Shown here piece after piece: positions 47,304 through 55,444 of a DNA stretch of 64,000 nucleotides. The stretch lies in NCBI GenBank assembly GCA_009692305.1, contig SHZK01000008.1:1-64000 (forward strand), read 5' to 3'. The DNA is from Gammaproteobacteria bacterium (GTDB lineage Bacteria; Pseudomonadota; Gammaproteobacteria; Pseudomonadales; Pseudohongiellaceae). A program made the translations under genes and the position numbers. A model generated the notes under the pieces. It was not told the origin of the DNA. It saw nothing but the letters and a program-made list of their open reading frames with translations, and ran no database searches. Position 1 is the first letter of the stretch; every line of letters starts with the position of its first letter.

Positions 47304-48420
47304 GGGTAATATCCGCGCTGCCACTCTGTTTCAGCTGCCGCGCCCAATCCTGTTTGATAAATTGAAGAAAGACCGTGTTCCAGGAAGACTTCACCTGTTG
47401 ACTGTCGCGCCAATACATGACGAATTCAGGAATCTTGCCGCGCGCATACTGTTCGTCAATTTCAGCGAGCTGCAAAATTTCATAACAGTCAGAACTTGGC
47501 TGCCAGTCTGCAGGAATCGCGCGCGGTGTATCATCATAGCCAAATGCAGCGGAGAATTTCGCCCATTGCCGACGAATGTGTTCGATGAACTTCGTATTCC
47601 AGGCACCGTGTACCAGACCGCGCTCGCGCCAGTACAGCACAAACTCGGGAATCGCATCTTCGATGAAACTGCCGTTGATGCCGGAGTTTACCAAAATGCC
47701 CACCGCGTCCTCACTGGGCCGCCAGCTGGCAGACATCGTGCTGGAATTTTCCCAGGACCCCTGCCGCGTCTGCTCATTACGCCATTCCCGCAACACGTGT
47801 TTGTAGAACGCCATGCCCCAGGAGGAACGCGCCTGACCACGATCACGCCAGTAACTTATAAACTCGGGTACCAGCGCATGAATAAAAGGCTCCGGAATAC
47901 TCTGTTGCAGGCAATATTGAATCCAGTCAGCTTCCGGTTGCCAGTTAGGCGGCATCAATGTCCCACTACCCGGAGTCTGGATCGGGTTTCCCGGCGCAGT
48001 CGTGCTGGCGGGTGGCCGTGCGGTAGTGCCGGAGAGAGTGCCGGAGAGAGTGCTCGAAGGAGTGCCGGGGAGAATGCCGGTGCGAGTGCCGGAAACGGTG
48101 CTAGCTGCACCGCCAGTCCCCTCATCGATCGCGAAGAAATAGCTCAGATTCGAATTGGTGGCCGGGTCAAGCAGCAACATGCCGATGCCCTGCAGACTCG
48201 CCTGCACGCGCTTGATGTCTACCAGCGCCCAGAATGGAAACAGCTCCAGCAATTGTGCGTCACTCAGTTCCAGCCACTGGCGATTGTTGTGGGTGCGCGT
48301 CGGTCGCTGCGCAATCAGGTACGCCAGTTCCTGCAACATGACCGCCTCTTCCAAACCGATAGTCGCCGCCAGTGTTGGCGAGATTAGCAAGGATCGTTCC
48401 GGTAGCAGTGAGGTTGACAT
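47215..48420 (-). CDS. DnaT-like protein with three tandem DnaT domains
   Basis: 401 residues from the ATG at 48420; E. coli DnaT has 179 and one such domain. The N-terminal part (about 1-100, LLISPTLAATIGLEEAVMLQELAYL) resembles a replication winged helix. A proline/threonine/glycine linker (105-158) follows. Three copies of the DnaT domain come next, at 160-214, 233-287 and 306-360, each beginning W(Q/R)P and containing IPEF..YWR. They repeat with an exact 73-residue period. The domain binds single-stranded DNA in PriA-PriB-DnaT restart. Confidence 0.82.
   Translation of the reverse strand: MSTSLLPERSLLISPTLAATIGLEEAVMLQELAYLIAQRPTRTHNNRQWLELSDAQLLELFPFWALVDIKRVQASLQGIGMLLLDPATNSNLSYFFAIDEGTGGAASTVSGTRTGILPGTPSSTLSGTLSGTTARPPASTTAPGNPIQTPGSGTLMPPNWQPEADWIQYCLQQSIPEPFIHALVPEFISYWRDRGQARSSWGMAFYKHVLREWRNEQTRQGSWENSSTMSASWRPSEDAVGILVNSGINGSFIEDAIPEFVLYWRERGLVHGAWNTKFIEHIRRQWAKFSAAFGYDDTPRAIPADWQPSSDCYEILQLAEIDEQYARGKIPEFVMYWRDSQQVKSSWNTVFLQFIKQDWARQLKQSGSADITHAENQTLVGTNQQRIKEKFQRIADRSWAE
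48025..48096. repeat. Six 12-base tandem repeats in the DnaT-like linker
   Basis: Units of the type AGTGCCGGAGAG (plus strand) occur at 48025, 48037, 48049, 48061, 48073 and 48085. The first two are identical and the others differ by one to four bases. They are in frame and encode a TG(T/I)L-like tetrapeptide series, so copy-number change would alter linker length without a frameshift. Confidence 0.85.
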
Positions 48421-48572
48421 CGATTGGCTTTGCGAAAGTGGTTCGGTGACAAATAGTCTTGAAGAAAATAATGCTATCACAGGAGTATTGTGCGAACACG
48501 GCGGAGTTACTTGGCTTCTGCTTTTAACTGTGGGATAAATCCATGTAAATCAAGGCCCGAATTCTATCCACA

Positions 48573-49472
48573 ATGTATCAACATATTATCGACCAGTTTA
48601 TACAGCAGGAATTACTGCCAGATGCCTACCGGCAGGATATTTCCCGCTGGTATCTGCCACTGGTCGCCGAGCTGCACGCCTTGCGTCAGCATACGGCGCC
48701 CGCGACCCTGCTGGTGGGCATTAACGGCGCCCAAGGTACGGGCAAGTCCACGCTGGCGAAACTATTGGTGCAGCTGCTGCGGTCCCGCAATCAACACGCG
48801 GTGCAACTATCCATCGATGACTTTTACCTAAGTAAACCGCAGCGCGCGCAACTCGGCCAGCAGGTGCATCCATTATTGGCTACGCGCGGCGTACCTGGAA
48901 CGCACGACGTGCAGCGTCTGCTACAAACCCTGCAAGCACTTAGCGGCGCGGGTGCGGATGCTGACACAGTGTTGCCAGGCTTCGACAAGGCCAGTGACGA
49001 CACCATGGCGCCCGCGCAGTGCCGCAAGGTGCGCGGCCCCGTTGACATTATTATCCTCGAAGGCTGGTTTATCGGAGTGCAACCGCAGGCAGCAGCTGAT
49101 TTGCAGGAGCCTCTGAACACACTGGAGCAAACTGAAGATAAAGACGGATTGTGGCGACGCTATGTAAACGCGCAACTCGGCGGCGATTATAAGCAGGTAT
49201 TCGCGCGCATGCACAAATTAATCATGTTGCAGGCACCGGGCTTTGAGCAGGTGCTGGAGTGGCGCAGTCTGCAGGAGCAAAAACTGCGACAGTCAACCCG
49301 GTCAAACGGAGGTATGGACGCAAATCAGATCGGACGATTTATTCAACATTTCGAGCGCCTGACGCGCCACTGTTTGCAGACACTGCCACCGCGCGCGAAC
49401 ATCGTGTTCGAACTCAATCAGCAGCATCAGGTAGTGAATCGAACTGACCACGCTGCCGTGCAAACTCGGTAA
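48573..49472 (+). CDS. Glycerate kinase-like P-loop kinase
   Basis: 299 residues. Walker A is GINGAQGTGKST (49-60), and LSIDDFYLSKPQR and IIILEGWFIGV follow. This is the pattern of the D-glycerate 3-kinase/YGR205w family, related to uridine kinase. It phosphorylates D-glycerate, feeding glycolysis or photorespiratory-like glycolate use. It is divergent from the DnaT-like gene. Other small-molecule kinases of the same fold cannot be excluded. Confidence 0.8.
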   Translation: MYQHIIDQFIQQELLPDAYRQDISRWYLPLVAELHALRQHTAPATLLVGINGAQGTGKSTLAKLLVQLLRSRNQHAVQLSIDDFYLSKPQRAQLGQQVHPLLATRGVPGTHDVQRLLQTLQALSGAGADADTVLPGFDKASDDTMAPAQCRKVRGPVDIIILEGWFIGVQPQAAADLQEPLNTLEQTEDKDGLWRRYVNAQLGGDYKQVFARMHKLIMLQAPGFEQVLEWRSLQEQKLRQSTRSNGGMDANQIGRFIQHFERLTRHCLQTLPPRANIVFELNQQHQVVNRTDHAAVQTR

Positions 49473-49644
49473 CATTGCCCTCTGCGCACCCTCTCAAATA
49501 GCAGCAGTCTCGTGCACGAGAGATCCGGGCTAACACTGCACACATGGCCAGCAATGCATGCTTTCAGTAGTTGCCGCGAGCAACCCTAGCCGCTTTGTCA
49601 AACAGGTTTACAAGAATGCCAACGAGGCTGGCGCCGAACGTACC

Positions 49645-50316
49645 TTATTTCTGCGCCAGCGTATGCCTGATCCATTCGCCGATCTCCACGATCTGCTGCG
49701 GACACACCGAATGCTCCATGGGATAACTGCAATACTCGGGAAAGAAGCCCAGATTCTGCAGCGTGGCCAGACTCTTCAAGCCCAATGCCTCTGGCACTAC
49801 CGAGTCATAAGTGCCGTGACAAATAAGCACCGGAATCGAATTTTGCACAGGGTTAATCTGAATACTGGCGGCAGTAGCGAAATAAGTTGAGAGCGCCATG
49901 ATGCCGCCCAGCGTTTTTGGATAGGTAAGCCCCGCCTCAAACGCGACCGCGCCACCCTGGGAGAAACCGGCGACGATAATGCGCTCACTGGCAATGCCTC
50001 GCGCAATTTCCCTGTCAATAAAATCATGCACCCAGCGCGCTGACTGCATCAGTTGCTGCTGATCAACGTGCCGGTCGATGTCCATCAGCTTGATGTCGTA
50101 CCAGGCGGGCATTACGTAACCGTTGTTAATTGTTACAGGAATTTCTGGCGCATGGGGAAAAATAAAGCGAATACCAAAATCCCCAGGCAGATTGAGCTGC
50201 GGCACGATGGGAGCGAAGTCATTGCCGTCTGCACCGAGGCCGTGTAACCAGATGATGGTGGCGTTAACCTTTACACCTTTGGGCGCTTCGAGTTCGATGG
50301 CGGGCAGTAATGTCAT
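49645..50316 (-). CDS. Carboxylesterase/phospholipase-type alpha/beta hydrolase
   Basis: 223 residues. The nucleophile elbow is VAGFSQGGAVAFE (Ser119), and IIWLHGLGADGNDFAP provides the oxyanion region. CHGTYDSVVP carries the acid and YPMEHSV the catalytic His. This is the small cytosolic carboxylesterase family (EstB/YpfH-like), active on short esters, with no signal peptide. It lies at the edge of the repeat-rich region. Confidence 0.9.
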   Translation of the reverse strand: MTLLPAIELEAPKGVKVNATIIWLHGLGADGNDFAPIVPQLNLPGDFGIRFIFPHAPEIPVTINNGYVMPAWYDIKLMDIDRHVDQQQLMQSARWVHDFIDREIARGIASERIIVAGFSQGGAVAFEAGLTYPKTLGGIMALSTYFATAASIQINPVQNSIPVLICHGTYDSVVPEALGLKSLATLQNLGFFPEYCSYPMEHSVCPQQIVEIGEWIRHTLAQK

Positions 50317-50373
50317 GGAAGCAATCTCTCTACAATGTTGCAGTGCAAATTCAAATAATAAAATAAAACCCCC

Positions 50374-50496
50374 GGGGTCAGGTCTTGCATGGCGCTTTCA
50401 TATGTGTAGCAAGGTCCAGCCTAATCGGTGATGGATGCACCATGCAAGACTTGACCCCGTAAATGTGCGCATGATTCGGGGTCAGGTCTTGCATGG
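50374..50496. repeat. Cluster of REP-like GGGGTCAGGTCTTGCATGG repeats
   Basis: The 19-base unit occurs at 50374-50392 and 50478-50496. Its reverse complement, with one mismatch, is at 50440-50458, so the first and second copies form a large hairpin. This looks like an intergenic palindromic REP element. A related copy lies at 53266-53296. Confidence 0.8.
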
Positions 50497-50569
50497 TGTT
50501 CGCCAAACTGGACAAAGCACCACAACGGAGCTACCTTCAATTCGTCCTATGCCACCAATGGAGGCGCTT

Positions 50570-52126
50570 GTGCGCAGCACTCAATTCCAATATCACCAAG
50601 CTTTGGTCCGGCCTGTCTGGCTGATTCTGGGTCTCTCTGTCGCCGCCGCGTCTCTGCTGTCGACCCTGGCGCAGGCGCAAGTGCCTGCGCGTGACCAGGC
50701 AGAAAACCGCGATGGTTTCTACTGGCTCAACGAGCAAAACAAGGCCTCGTTGCTCATGCTCACCGAAGAGGGAATCATCACCAGAGAGCTGGCGGCGAAT
50801 ATTGCCGGTTCACTCACCCAGGTAATCGCGGATGGCGACAAGCCCGGCGCGGCCCGCTCACGCGATTACCTGGTGGTTGAGGCGGACATGATCGACATCG
50901 GCGGTCCCGAGGTGTCGCGGCTCCATTCGGGGCGGTCGCGGCAGGACCTGGGACAAACTTCGACGCGTTTGTTTCTGCGCGACGCGTTCCTCGAGTCCTA
51001 TGCTCAGTTCATCGACGCGCGGGTGGCGCTGCTGGCCATGGCAGAACAGCATCCCCATGCCATCCTGCCTTTCTATACCCACGGCGTGCAGGCGCAGCCC
51101 ACGTCGCTGGGGCATTATCTCGGCGGCTATCTGCAGGCGATGACGCGCAGCTCGGATCGTTACCAGCAGGCGTGGGCGCGGCTCAATTTGTCGCCGCTGG
51201 GTGGTGCCGCGGGTGGTACTTCGAGTTTTCCGGTTGACCGCGCGCGCCTGGCGGAGTTGCTCGGCTTCGACGATGTGCTGGTCAACTCTTTCGATGCCGG
51301 TCAGATCGCCAATCAGGATAACGGCGTCGAGTTGGCGACGGTCGCGGCCTCCGCTGCGTTGACCGTCAGCATGTTCGCTGCCGATCTCACGGTTCAGTAC
51401 GCCGATCCCCATCCCTGGTTTCAACTGACCGAAGGGGCGCAGACCGGCATCAGCAGCATCATGCCGCAGAAGCGCAACCCGATAGGCCTCGAGCGGCTGC
51501 ATCTCACGACTAGCACGGTGACCGGCGCGGCCGTTACTTATTTGATCCAGTCGAACAACGTGATGTCCGGCATGGGTGACTACAAGGGCGACCAGCCGCT
51601 GCAGGTGGTGCGCCAGCTCGGTAGTATGTACGCGGACTTCAGCAACATGCTCGAAGCTCTCGTGTTCGATCCGGAGCGGGCCCTGGCCGAAGTCAACAAC
51701 GACTATTCGATGACCACCGAGCTCGCCGATATTCTGCAACGAGATTCCGAGGTGCCGTTTCGGGTGGGACATCACTTCGCTTCCGACATAGTCTCCTATG
51801 GCCGCGAGCGCAATTTGAAACCGGCGGAAATTCCCTATGAAGTGGCGCAGATGCTGTTTACAGAATCCTGGAAGGCGTATGGGAGGGCTGAAGAGCGCCT
51901 GCCCTTGACCGAGCCTCAATTCCGCCTGGCGCTAACCGGCGAGAACATGATCGACTCCGCAAGGCCGGTTGGCGGCCCGCAAAAGGAAGAAGTGCTGCGC
52001 ATGCTGGCTGCCGAGAAGGCGCGCATTCAAGCTGACCTTGAGTGGCTGGCCGCCACTTCCCGCAAGCTCAACGACGCCACCCAGATGCGGGCGGCGGGAG
52101 TGGCTGCATTGTTGGGGTATCGGTAG
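50570..52126 (+). CDS. Secreted argininosuccinate lyase-like protein
   Basis: 518 residues if begun at the GTG at 50570, which has GGAGG five bases upstream; ATGs at 50549 and 50558 are alternatives. A signal peptide (PVWLILGLSVAAASLLSTLAQA) precedes an ASL/fumarase superfamily fold. The signature SSIMPQKRNPIGLE and GGTSSFPVDRARLAELLG are visible, as is LHSGRSRQDLGQTSTR. ASL is normally cytoplasmic, so this exported paralog must act on another substrate. The gene is more GC-rich than its neighbours and is bracketed by repeats, which suggests transfer. Confidence 0.82.
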   Translation: MRSTQFQYHQALVRPVWLILGLSVAAASLLSTLAQAQVPARDQAENRDGFYWLNEQNKASLLMLTEEGIITRELAANIAGSLTQVIADGDKPGAARSRDYLVVEADMIDIGGPEVSRLHSGRSRQDLGQTSTRLFLRDAFLESYAQFIDARVALLAMAEQHPHAILPFYTHGVQAQPTSLGHYLGGYLQAMTRSSDRYQQAWARLNLSPLGGAAGGTSSFPVDRARLAELLGFDDVLVNSFDAGQIANQDNGVELATVAASAALTVSMFAADLTVQYADPHPWFQLTEGAQTGISSIMPQKRNPIGLERLHLTTSTVTGAAVTYLIQSNNVMSGMGDYKGDQPLQVVRQLGSMYADFSNMLEALVFDPERALAEVNNDYSMTTELADILQRDSEVPFRVGHHFASDIVSYGRERNLKPAEIPYEVAQMLFTESWKAYGRAEERLPLTEPQFRLALTGENMIDSARPVGGPQKEEVLRMLAAEKARIQADLEWLAATSRKLNDATQMRAAGVAALLGYR

Positions 52127-52141
52127 CGCTTCATAACAATG

Positions 52142-52227
52142 AATAAATGGGGTCAGAGTAAAAATACAGTACTGTATTTTCACTCTGACCCCATTTATTA
52201 CCCCATTTATTGTTGACCCCATTTATT
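52142..52227. repeat. 29-pair palindrome plus CCCCATTTATT tandem copies
   Basis: 52142-52199 is an almost perfect palindrome (one mismatched pair) centred in ACAGTACTGT, with outer arms AATAAATGGGGTCAGAGT and ACTCTGACCCCATTTATT. CCCCATTTATT recurs at 52201-52211 and 52217-52227. It lies between convergent genes and can act as a terminator. Confidence 0.85.
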
Positions 52228-52231
52228 GAAA

Positions 52232-53173
52232 CTACAGCGGGAAGCGCACACCCTCGCGTGCAATATTGAATCCTGCAGCAATCACTGCCTTGCTCTCGAT
52301 ACTTTCCGCATCCAGCAACGGATTCGTGTGATTGATATGAATGAACCAGATGCGTGCGCGCTCTTCCGCTGACAATGCCGCGAACAGGTCCATGGACTCG
52401 GACACGAATGGATGGGGAATCCGGGACATGTCGCGATCTCCCAGTTCGCCATCGGCAAAAAAGGTGGCGTCCAGCAGGGCATAGTCCACGCTGCGCACCA
52501 GTTCAGTGATATCAGTGTCCCAGTCAGACCATTTGTTGATGTCCGGTATGAACAACGCAGTCCGCTCTGGTCCAGTTATCCGGTAGCCCACAGTCTCTGA
52601 ATACTCATCCCGATGCGGCACCAGAAAAGGCACAACTGTCACCTGTTCCAGAGCCACCGCCTGCTGATCCTGCAGAGTTCTCAATTCGATATTTTCCAGT
52701 TCCACCAACTGGCTCCATGGCCCGTTATTCTGCAAAAACGCACTCATGCGCGGCATGGCATACACAGGTACTGCTGCTGCACCCATCGCCTCACGCCCAA
52801 GAAACATCAGGCCGGAATAGTGGCCGATATGTGCATGTGTCAGGAAAATCCCGTTCAATGCAGCGCGACTTGCAGGTGCTTCCACTTGTAGCGCATACAG
52901 TTGTTCTGGCAGCTGCGGAGTCGCTTCAAACAGATAGTGCCGGTTCAGAGCGGGCATGATGAGAGCTAACGCGGTCGGAGTACGGCGCAATTCTGCAGCC
53001 TCCCAACCCGGCAGGCAGTGCGGCTGATAGCAGCCGGCTTGCGGATAACCAGCATCCTGGACGACACCGAGGACGAACAGGTAAGGACCAGTTTCTGCGG
53101 CCAGACTGAACCCCGGATGCAGACTGACCATAACAATTACTACAAGGGCTCTAACGAGAGAGGGCATAAGCAT
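52232..53173 (-). CDS. Exported PqqB-like metallo-beta-lactamase fold hydrolase
   Basis: 313 residues. A signal peptide (ALVVIVMVSLHPGFSLAA) is followed by GVVQDAGYPQAGC (Cys48, Cys53) and the metal motif LTHAHIGHYSG (His113, His115, His118). The usual Asp of HxHxDH is Gly117, as in PqqB-type proteins. DINKWSDWDT and LLDATFF carry further ligands, and WFIHINHTNPLL is the final His block. It is periplasmic by its signal and not part of a pqq operon here. The start could be the ATG at 53167. Confidence 0.82.
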   Translation of the reverse strand: MLMPSLVRALVVIVMVSLHPGFSLAAETGPYLFVLGVVQDAGYPQAGCYQPHCLPGWEAAELRRTPTALALIMPALNRHYLFEATPQLPEQLYALQVEAPASRAALNGIFLTHAHIGHYSGLMFLGREAMGAAAVPVYAMPRMSAFLQNNGPWSQLVELENIELRTLQDQQAVALEQVTVVPFLVPHRDEYSETVGYRITGPERTALFIPDINKWSDWDTDITELVRSVDYALLDATFFADGELGDRDMSRIPHPFVSESMDLFAALSAEERARIWFIHINHTNPLLDAESIESKAVIAAGFNIAREGVRFPL

Positions 53174-53419
53174 AGCCTGCGAACATGAATGCGTGCTGCC
53201 AAATATACAGCAGATTCCAACCGTTTACTTTTCGCGATTTTTTTCGCGACAATTCGCGATAGATAGGTGATGGAAGCACCAAGCAAGACTTGACCCTGGT
53301 GTTGCTGTGAATGGGCAGGGGTTCGAATACGGGTAAATCCAGAACCTGCGCCGAGATTGGCGAGAGCAGCAACAGCGTAAAATCAAGTAACCTGACCCCT
53401 TGATTTCTTCCCGGTGTTC
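53174..53419. repeat. Intergenic region with TCGCGA palindromes and a REP-like copy
   Basis: About 245 bases without a gene. TCGCGA occurs at 53232-53237, 53244-53249 and 53254-53259. A 31-base segment at 53266-53296 (GGTGATGGAAGCACC then AAGCAAGACTTGACCC) matches 50427-50457 with two mismatches. A degenerate piece, ACCTGACCCCT, lies near 53390-53400. Confidence 0.7.
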
Positions 53420-54319
53420 TCAATTCAGTGCCTTATCCGCACGCAAGCGTTCTACGGCAAGGTCGATGAAGGCGCGGGCTTTCTTCGATGCATGGCGACC
53501 TTCCCGGTGCACGACGTGGATGGGCAACGCCGCGGGCTCGTATTGACTGAGCACGGTTTTGAGCTGACCAGCACGCAAGAATTCCGCAATCTGGTACGAC
53601 AGCAGCCGGGTCAGGCCAAATCCGCCAATTGCCGCGGCGATGGCTGAATCATTGGTGGAAGTAGTAAAGCGCGATTGCAACTTGATCACGCGCGCCACAC
53701 CGTCTTCCATCAGAGTCCACTCGGGCGAGGGCGCCATGCTATTGGCCGAAATGATGGTGTGATTCTGCAGGTCACCGGGTTTTTTCGGCAGACCATGTGC
53801 TTTCAGGTAACCAGGCGCAGCGCAAATAACCCGGCGTACCTGCCCGACTCGAATCGATTGCATCGATGAATCGGTTAATTCACCAATGCGGATGGCCACA
53901 TCGATACCCTCGTCCATCATGTTAACGACGCGATCCAGAAACAGGCAGGTGGCGCTGACTTCAGCATAGGTCTGCAGGTATTCCGCCACGATCGGCGTAA
54001 CAAATTTGCTGCCGAACAACACCGGGGCAGTGAGTACGAGCCTGCCGCGCGGAGCGCCGTGTCTGCCGCCGACAGATTCTTCCGCCTCACTGAGCTCGGC
54101 AATAATTCTGCGGCAATCCTCGACATAGCGTGCGCCGGCATCAGTGACGCGCAGCTTGCGCGTGGTGCGGGTGAGCAAGCGCACATGCAGCTGCGTCTCC
54201 AGTTCATTAATGGCGCGCGTGACTGCCGGCGGTGAAATATTCAGTTTCCGTGCCGCAGCTGCGAAACCGTTGGTATCCACGACCGCGATGAAAATGCTGA
54301 TCAGATTGAATTTGTCCAT
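53420..54319 (-). CDS. LysR-family transcriptional regulator
   Basis: 299 residues from the ATG at 54319 (MDKFNLISIFIAVVDTNGF). The helix-turn-helix is FAAAARKLNISPPAVTRAINELE (about 19-41), and ARLVLTAPVLFG begins the effector-binding domain. It is divergent from the CMD-TPR chimeric gene at 54457, the usual layout for a LysR protein and its target. The 137-base region between them holds AT-rich palindromes such as TAGAATTCTA (54355-54364), a candidate operator. Confidence 0.93.
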   Translation of the reverse strand: MDKFNLISIFIAVVDTNGFAAAARKLNISPPAVTRAINELETQLHVRLLTRTTRKLRVTDAGARYVEDCRRIIAELSEAEESVGGRHGAPRGRLVLTAPVLFGSKFVTPIVAEYLQTYAEVSATCLFLDRVVNMMDEGIDVAIRIGELTDSSMQSIRVGQVRRVICAAPGYLKAHGLPKKPGDLQNHTIISANSMAPSPEWTLMEDGVARVIKLQSRFTTSTNDSAIAAAIGGFGLTRLLSYQIAEFLRAGQLKTVLSQYEPAALPIHVVHREGRHASKKARAFIDLAVERLRADKALN

Positions 54320-54456
54320 TATTCCATAATAAGAAATAGTCAATTGAAAATATATAGAATTCTAATTATTAAATGGACCAATTAGACTTTCCCCACTCGC
54401 TGATGAATCAGCCAGACAAACCCGCTTAACCTAATCAACAAACCAAGGAGTTTCAC

Positions 54457-55332
54457 ATGTCACGCATTAATATCCCTTCAGTAGAGCAATCTCCCACTGC
54501 ATCCCGGCCCTTATTGGACGCCGTCAAAAAGCAGCTCGGCGTGGTGCCGAATCTAATGAAAGTGATCGGTAATAGCCCGGCAGCCCTGGAAGGCTACCTG
54601 TCGCTGAACGGCGCGGTCGCCAAAGGCAAATTGAACGCGCAAATGCGTGAGCGTATCGCCCTGGCGGTATTGGCCGCCATCGACCGCCGCTGGCCTGAGT
54701 TTGAAACCCACGTGCAACAAGCTCTCGCACACCCCAACCTGGATAGTCGAATTTATTTCGATCTTACCCTAGCTTATAATACGGCACAGCTCTATGAACC
54801 CGCCACTCGCATGCTCGAATTGGCGATTCGCTATGACCCGGAGTCGGTCGAGATTCGAAGACTCGCTATGATGGTGAGCATATTGAGTCGCGACTATGAC
54901 TTCACTCTTAAAGCGGCGGAGGATTTTAGAGCGTTGAACGGAAATGACAATGCCTACCATGTCTACCGCGCAACTGCCTTGCATTTTCTGGATCGGGAAA
55001 TGGAATCCATCGCCGACCTGGACGCGGTAGGCGATGATTTAAATACTGAGGATGTTGGATTTTATCCCTTCTATGGCTATCTGTTTTGTCGCCGCGGTGA
55101 GGTAGCAAAAGCTGAGGCGCTTGCCCTGCAACAGCAGCTTTTTAATCAAGCATCTTTAATGATGGGCTGCAGACTGGGCAGCGGGAATCTCGATAGTGTG
55201 TTTGATTTTTTGGAATTCATGATGCAAACCGGTATCGTAATTCCGGATTTGGGTGAAGCTCTCGATGAACTCAGGGCAGCCCCGCGTTATGCAGCAATTA
55301 AAGCTTATCTCAATTTGCCGGAACCCTACTAA
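54457..55332 (+). CDS. Chimeric protein: truncated CMD/AhpD-like N-terminus fused to TPR region
   Basis: 291 residues with GGAG eight bases upstream of the ATG. Residues 1 to about 72 (RINIPSVEQSPTASRPLLDA, then VKKQLGVVPNLMKVIGNSP, and ERIALAV) are the start of a carboxymuconolactone decarboxylase/AhpD-like protein. The sequence then changes to helical TPR-type repeats (FDLTLAYNTAQLYEPATRML, then LELAIRYDPES) that continue to the end. The CxxC/His catalytic centre of CMD proteins is absent. The fusion has one intact reading frame. It sits divergent to a LysR gene, a common CMD context. Confidence 0.72.
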   Translation: MSRINIPSVEQSPTASRPLLDAVKKQLGVVPNLMKVIGNSPAALEGYLSLNGAVAKGKLNAQMRERIALAVLAAIDRRWPEFETHVQQALAHPNLDSRIYFDLTLAYNTAQLYEPATRMLELAIRYDPESVEIRRLAMMVSILSRDYDFTLKAAEDFRALNGNDNAYHVYRATALHFLDREMESIADLDAVGDDLNTEDVGFYPFYGYLFCRRGEVAKAEALALQQQLFNQASLMMGCRLGSGNLDSVFDFLEFMMQTGIVIPDLGEALDELRAAPRYAAIKAYLNLPEPY

Positions 55333-55444
55333 ATTTCAATAGTTTTGCAGGCAATGAATCAAAGCCAATACCAAGGACAAAAGGTATTTCTGAAGCGGAT
55401 CAGATTCACTGTTGGCGGGTGAACAACGTCCATCGCCAGAATCA

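Noticed and set aside
53318..53340. tRNA-like GGGGTTCGAATA segment
   Set aside because: The T-loop-like TTCGAAT has no complementary 5-base stem around it and no cloverleaf or CCA end in either direction.
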